Positions 62,348 to 64,000 of a stretch of 64,000 bases of DNA are shown here, piece after piece. Position numbers and translations under genes: made by a program. The stretch comes from an uncultured Oscillospiraceae bacterium (GTDB lineage Bacteria; Bacillota; Clostridia; Oscillospirales; Acutalibacteraceae): positions 1-64,000 of the forward strand of contig UQGM01000002.1 of assembly GCA_900540535.1 (NCBI GenBank), read 5' to 3'. Position 1 is the first letter of the stretch. Each line of letters opens with the position of its first letter. The notes under the pieces are model-generated. The model was not told where the DNA came from, ran no database searches, and worked only from the letters and a program-made list of their open reading frames with translations.

Positions 62348-62969
62348 ACACTCCGGCAAATAACTTATTTACAATTCCATCTGTAAAAGCAGATACAGCA
62401 AATAGCATTAAATAAAATATTTGCCTTACTGCAAATATTTTTATTTTTTCTGCACCGCCTTTTGGTGCTCCCGAATTTACACAACTGCTCAAAGTATATA
62501 GTGACATTTTAAATGAATCTGAAACCGCATAAATCAGTGCTATAAATGATATTAAGGCTCCGGGGAATATTATCAGAAAACAATAGCCGATACCTTTTAT
62601 TCCGTATATCGAGTAAATGTAACCGGTTACAAGCCCTATTCCAAGACCTCTGATTACAGGAATGACAGTTACAAAGGGAATTCCTATTATACATAAACCA
62701 AATAATACATTTATCAGCCAAAACGCACATGATACTTTCAGAGAATTTATAACGGAAGCGCCAATACTCTGATTTTCTCGCACTGAGTAGAATGAATCAA
62801 ACATCCTGCTTACCTGATCCAAAATACTCTCATTCCCGTTTTTGGCTACAAGTACTCCTATTAATAAGCCTGATAACAATAAAATTGAGAACATTAATAT
62901 CTCACGCCTAATGGGAAGCTGTGAAACTCTGTTTTTTGAATAATATAAAGATTTTCTGCGTTGTTTCAA
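62337..62969 (-). CDS. spoIIM: Stage II sporulation protein M
   Basis: 210 residues with about five membrane helices; SpoIIM-family pattern with the NxxxSxxxxxxNVLFG... segment (SLKVSCAFWLINVLFG), GLVTGYIYS and FPGALISF. It is part of the SpoIIDMP machinery that remodels peptidoglycan during engulfment. GGAGG precedes the ATG, 37 bp after the TIGR04086 gene. Convergent with the recombinase gene and overlapping it by 11 bp, with no terminator between them. Confidence 0.9.
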   Translation of the reverse strand: MKQRRKSLYYSKNRVSQLPIRREILMFSILLLSGLLIGVLVAKNGNESILDQVSRMFDSFYSVRENQSIGASVINSLKVSCAFWLINVLFGLCIIGIPFVTVIPVIRGLGIGLVTGYIYSIYGIKGIGYCFLIIFPGALISFIALIYAVSDSFKMSLYTLSSCVNSGAPKGGAEKIKIFAVRQIFYLMLFAVSAFTDGIVNKLFAGVFNF

Positions 62970-63006
62970 AATGATATTTGACCTCCTTTTTTGTTACAAT
63001 AATTCA

Positions 63007-63420
63007 TTATTTAACTTTTTTTCGTATATTCGCTGCTGCAATTCCTCCTGCAATTGAACACAACACTTGTACAGCGAGAGTTATAATAAAAACATAACTG
63101 ATGCTTCCTTTGTTCAGCGCAACAATAAATGCAGCAGATATTGCCATAATCGGAACAGCGGATATGAATCCAGTTGCAATTCCGTTTTTTCTTTTAGGTC
63201 TTACAGCTATAAAACCAGCTGCAAAAGCAGATATTGCAAATGACAATATTGAAAGAAATGGAATTATACTATTCGAAACTCCTGATTTAACAATTATAAG
63301 TGCAAAAAAGGAAAGAATAGCACATAAAATTATTAGTTCACCTATGAATGCAAATAGATAAATTTTATAGTTATTTTTGGAATTATCCTTTTCAGAATTT
63401 CTAGTTTTTCTTTTTTTCAT
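63007..63420 (-). CDS. TIGR04086-family membrane protein
   Basis: 137 residues. A basic N-tail (MKKRKTRNSEKDN) and four membrane helices (about 20-45, 52-72, 80-102, 108-130). The pattern and the place next to yajC match TIGR04086, a clostridial family of unknown function. Its ribosome binding site GAGGTGA is the 3' arm of the hairpin at 63427-63459. Probably expressed with spoIIM downstream. Confidence 0.75.
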   Translation of the reverse strand: MKKRKTRNSEKDNSKNNYKIYLFAFIGELIILCAILSFFALIIVKSGVSNSIIPFLSILSFAISAFAAGFIAVRPKRKNGIATGFISAVPIMAISAAFIVALNKGSISYVFIITLAVQVLCSIAGGIAAANIRKKVK

Positions 63421-63426
63421 AAAAAA

Positions 63427-63459
63427 TCACCTCATATCCACTAAAAGGATATGAGGTGA
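63427..63459 (-). terminator. Terminator-like hairpin containing the ribosome binding site of the next gene
   Basis: On the minus strand TCACCTCATATCC, loop TTTTAGT, GGATATGAGGTGA, then TTTTTT and ATG. The 13-bp stem is perfect. It has the form of an intrinsic terminator after yajC, and it also buries the GAGGTGA Shine-Dalgarno of the TIGR04086 gene. Confidence 0.8.
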
Positions 63460-63490
63460 ACTTGTTTTATATTACTAGTTTAAAAGAAGA

Positions 63491-63883
63491 TTATTCTTCT
63501 TCTTTTTTCTTTTTCTTTTCAGCCTTTGCCTTTTCAGCAGCTGCCTTAGCAGCCTCTCTCTCCTGACGGTCACGCTCCATAGCTGTATTGTTTGCCTGAA
63601 CAGCCCAACGTGTGATTTTCATCTTATTTCTGTCAGCACCAGTTTCAATTATAAGAGAATCATCTTTAACAGTAACGATGCGTCCCATAATACCGCCAAT
63701 AGTTGTAATTTCATCGCCAATCTTAAGATTGTTTCTCATTTCCTGCTCAAGCTTCTGCTGCTTTTTCTGAGGACGAATCATCATAAAATACATGAGAGCA
63801 AAAATAAGTATCATCGGCACAATCATCATAAGTGATGATGAACTTGAAGTAGCCTCTGCTGCTAAGAACTGTAAATTAAACAT
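63491..63883 (-). CDS. yajC: Preprotein translocase subunit YajC
   Basis: 130 residues from the ATG at 63883, which has GGAGG about 11 bases upstream. One membrane helix (about 18-36) followed by FMMIRPQKKQQKLEQEM and LKIGDEITTIGGIMGRIV, the YajC signature. The C-terminal tail (about 100-130) is an unusually long Lys/Glu/Ala-rich helix. Accessory to SecDF-YajC. Own promoter upstream. Confidence 0.94.
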   Translation of the reverse strand: MFNLQFLAAEATSSSSSLMMIVPMILIFALMYFMMIRPQKKQQKLEQEMRNNLKIGDEITTIGGIMGRIVTVKDDSLIIETGADRNKMKITRWAVQANNTAMERDRQEREAAKAAAEKAKAEKKKKKEEE

Positions 63884-63916
63884 TAATAAAATACCTCCAA
63901 AAAATTCTGCGTTTTT

Positions 63917-63945
63917 ATTATACAATTAAATGAGTTAAGTTGCAA
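63917..63945 (-). promoter_or_regulatory. Sigma-A promoter of yajC
   Basis: On the minus strand TTGCAA (63945-63940), exactly 17 bp, TATAAT (63922-63917). Confidence 0.7.
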
Positions 63946-64000
63946 GATTTATTTAGTTAACAATCAATGAATTTTGGCAAATTCGAGCATTTCTTTTGCA

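Noticed and set aside
63964..64000. Possible 3' end of a minus-strand gene at the right edge
   Set aside because: All three minus-strand frames stay open for the few codons available, with stops near 63964 or slightly lower, so neither frame nor identity can be chosen.

Overview
The window reads as chromosome of a low-GC, Gram-positive, endospore-forming anaerobe of the Clostridia, most likely an Oscillospirales/Ruminococcaceae-type gut bacterium. The taxon is an inference. It rests on gene content (a gerA-type germination operon, SpoIIM, DUF421/DUF4363, V-type ATPase, membrane pyrophosphatase, DUF5711, TIGR04086, ClpE-like ATPase), on strong GGAGG-type ribosome binding sites, frequent TTG/GTG starts, and Bacillus/Clostridium-style gene orders (ruvCAB; ecfA1-ecfA2-ecfT-truA; gdpP-rplI-dnaB; tilS-hpt-ftsH; lon-ysxC). 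Nearly all of the window is coding.

Layout. 1-2340: edge of tRNA-Ala, then pyrB carrying a PyrI-like zinc domain, a flavodoxin-fold protein and thioredoxin. 2.5-11.5 kb: ruvCAB, a methyltransferase, an ECF transporter energising module, truA, a DUF5711 protein, a CvpA-family protein and pgsA. 11.5-16.1 kb: a ClpE-like AAA+ ATPase, then a large gene broken by one frameshift and one in-frame stop. 16.1-21.0 kb: sporulation/germination block, with DUF421-DUF4363 divergent from gerA-, gerB- and gerC-type genes. 21.0-33.8 kb: rnhA; a sugar nucleotidyltransferase fused to a degenerate phosphohexomutase; then rnj-gdpP-rplI-dnaB-tilS-hpt-ftsH. 33.8-45 kb: a membrane M28 peptidase, a BilS-like flavodoxin, a DUF4392 protein, cyclophilin, K+-dependent H+/Na+-pyrophosphatase, an alpha/beta hydrolase, lon, ysxC and lysA. 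45-51.3 kb (minus strand): a compact signalling/export cassette made of a LytTR response regulator, a GHKL kinase, two ABC half-exporters and a secreted phosphatase-fold lipoprotein. 51.6-60.3 kb: nine-gene V-type ATPase operon. 60.3-64 kb: a DUF2726 protein with an odd tail in repeat-rich DNA, a Xer-like recombinase, spoIIM, a TIGR04086 protein and yajC.

The most interesting region is 45-51.3 kb. Two perfect copies of the LytTR half-site ACCGTTCGT, 21 bp apart, lie just upstream of an extended -10 promoter for the ABC pair. The downstream phosphatase gene has its own promoter, whose -35 sits inside one arm of a 13-bp inverted repeat. This predicts a regulator-controlled export or resistance circuit whose signal and substrate are unknown. 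Other points: a perfect SigG-type promoter before DUF421-DUF4363, a terminator-like hairpin hiding the ribosome binding site after yajC, and a catalytically degenerate mutase domain.

All calls come from reading the sequence. No database search was run, so family names are from motif recognition.
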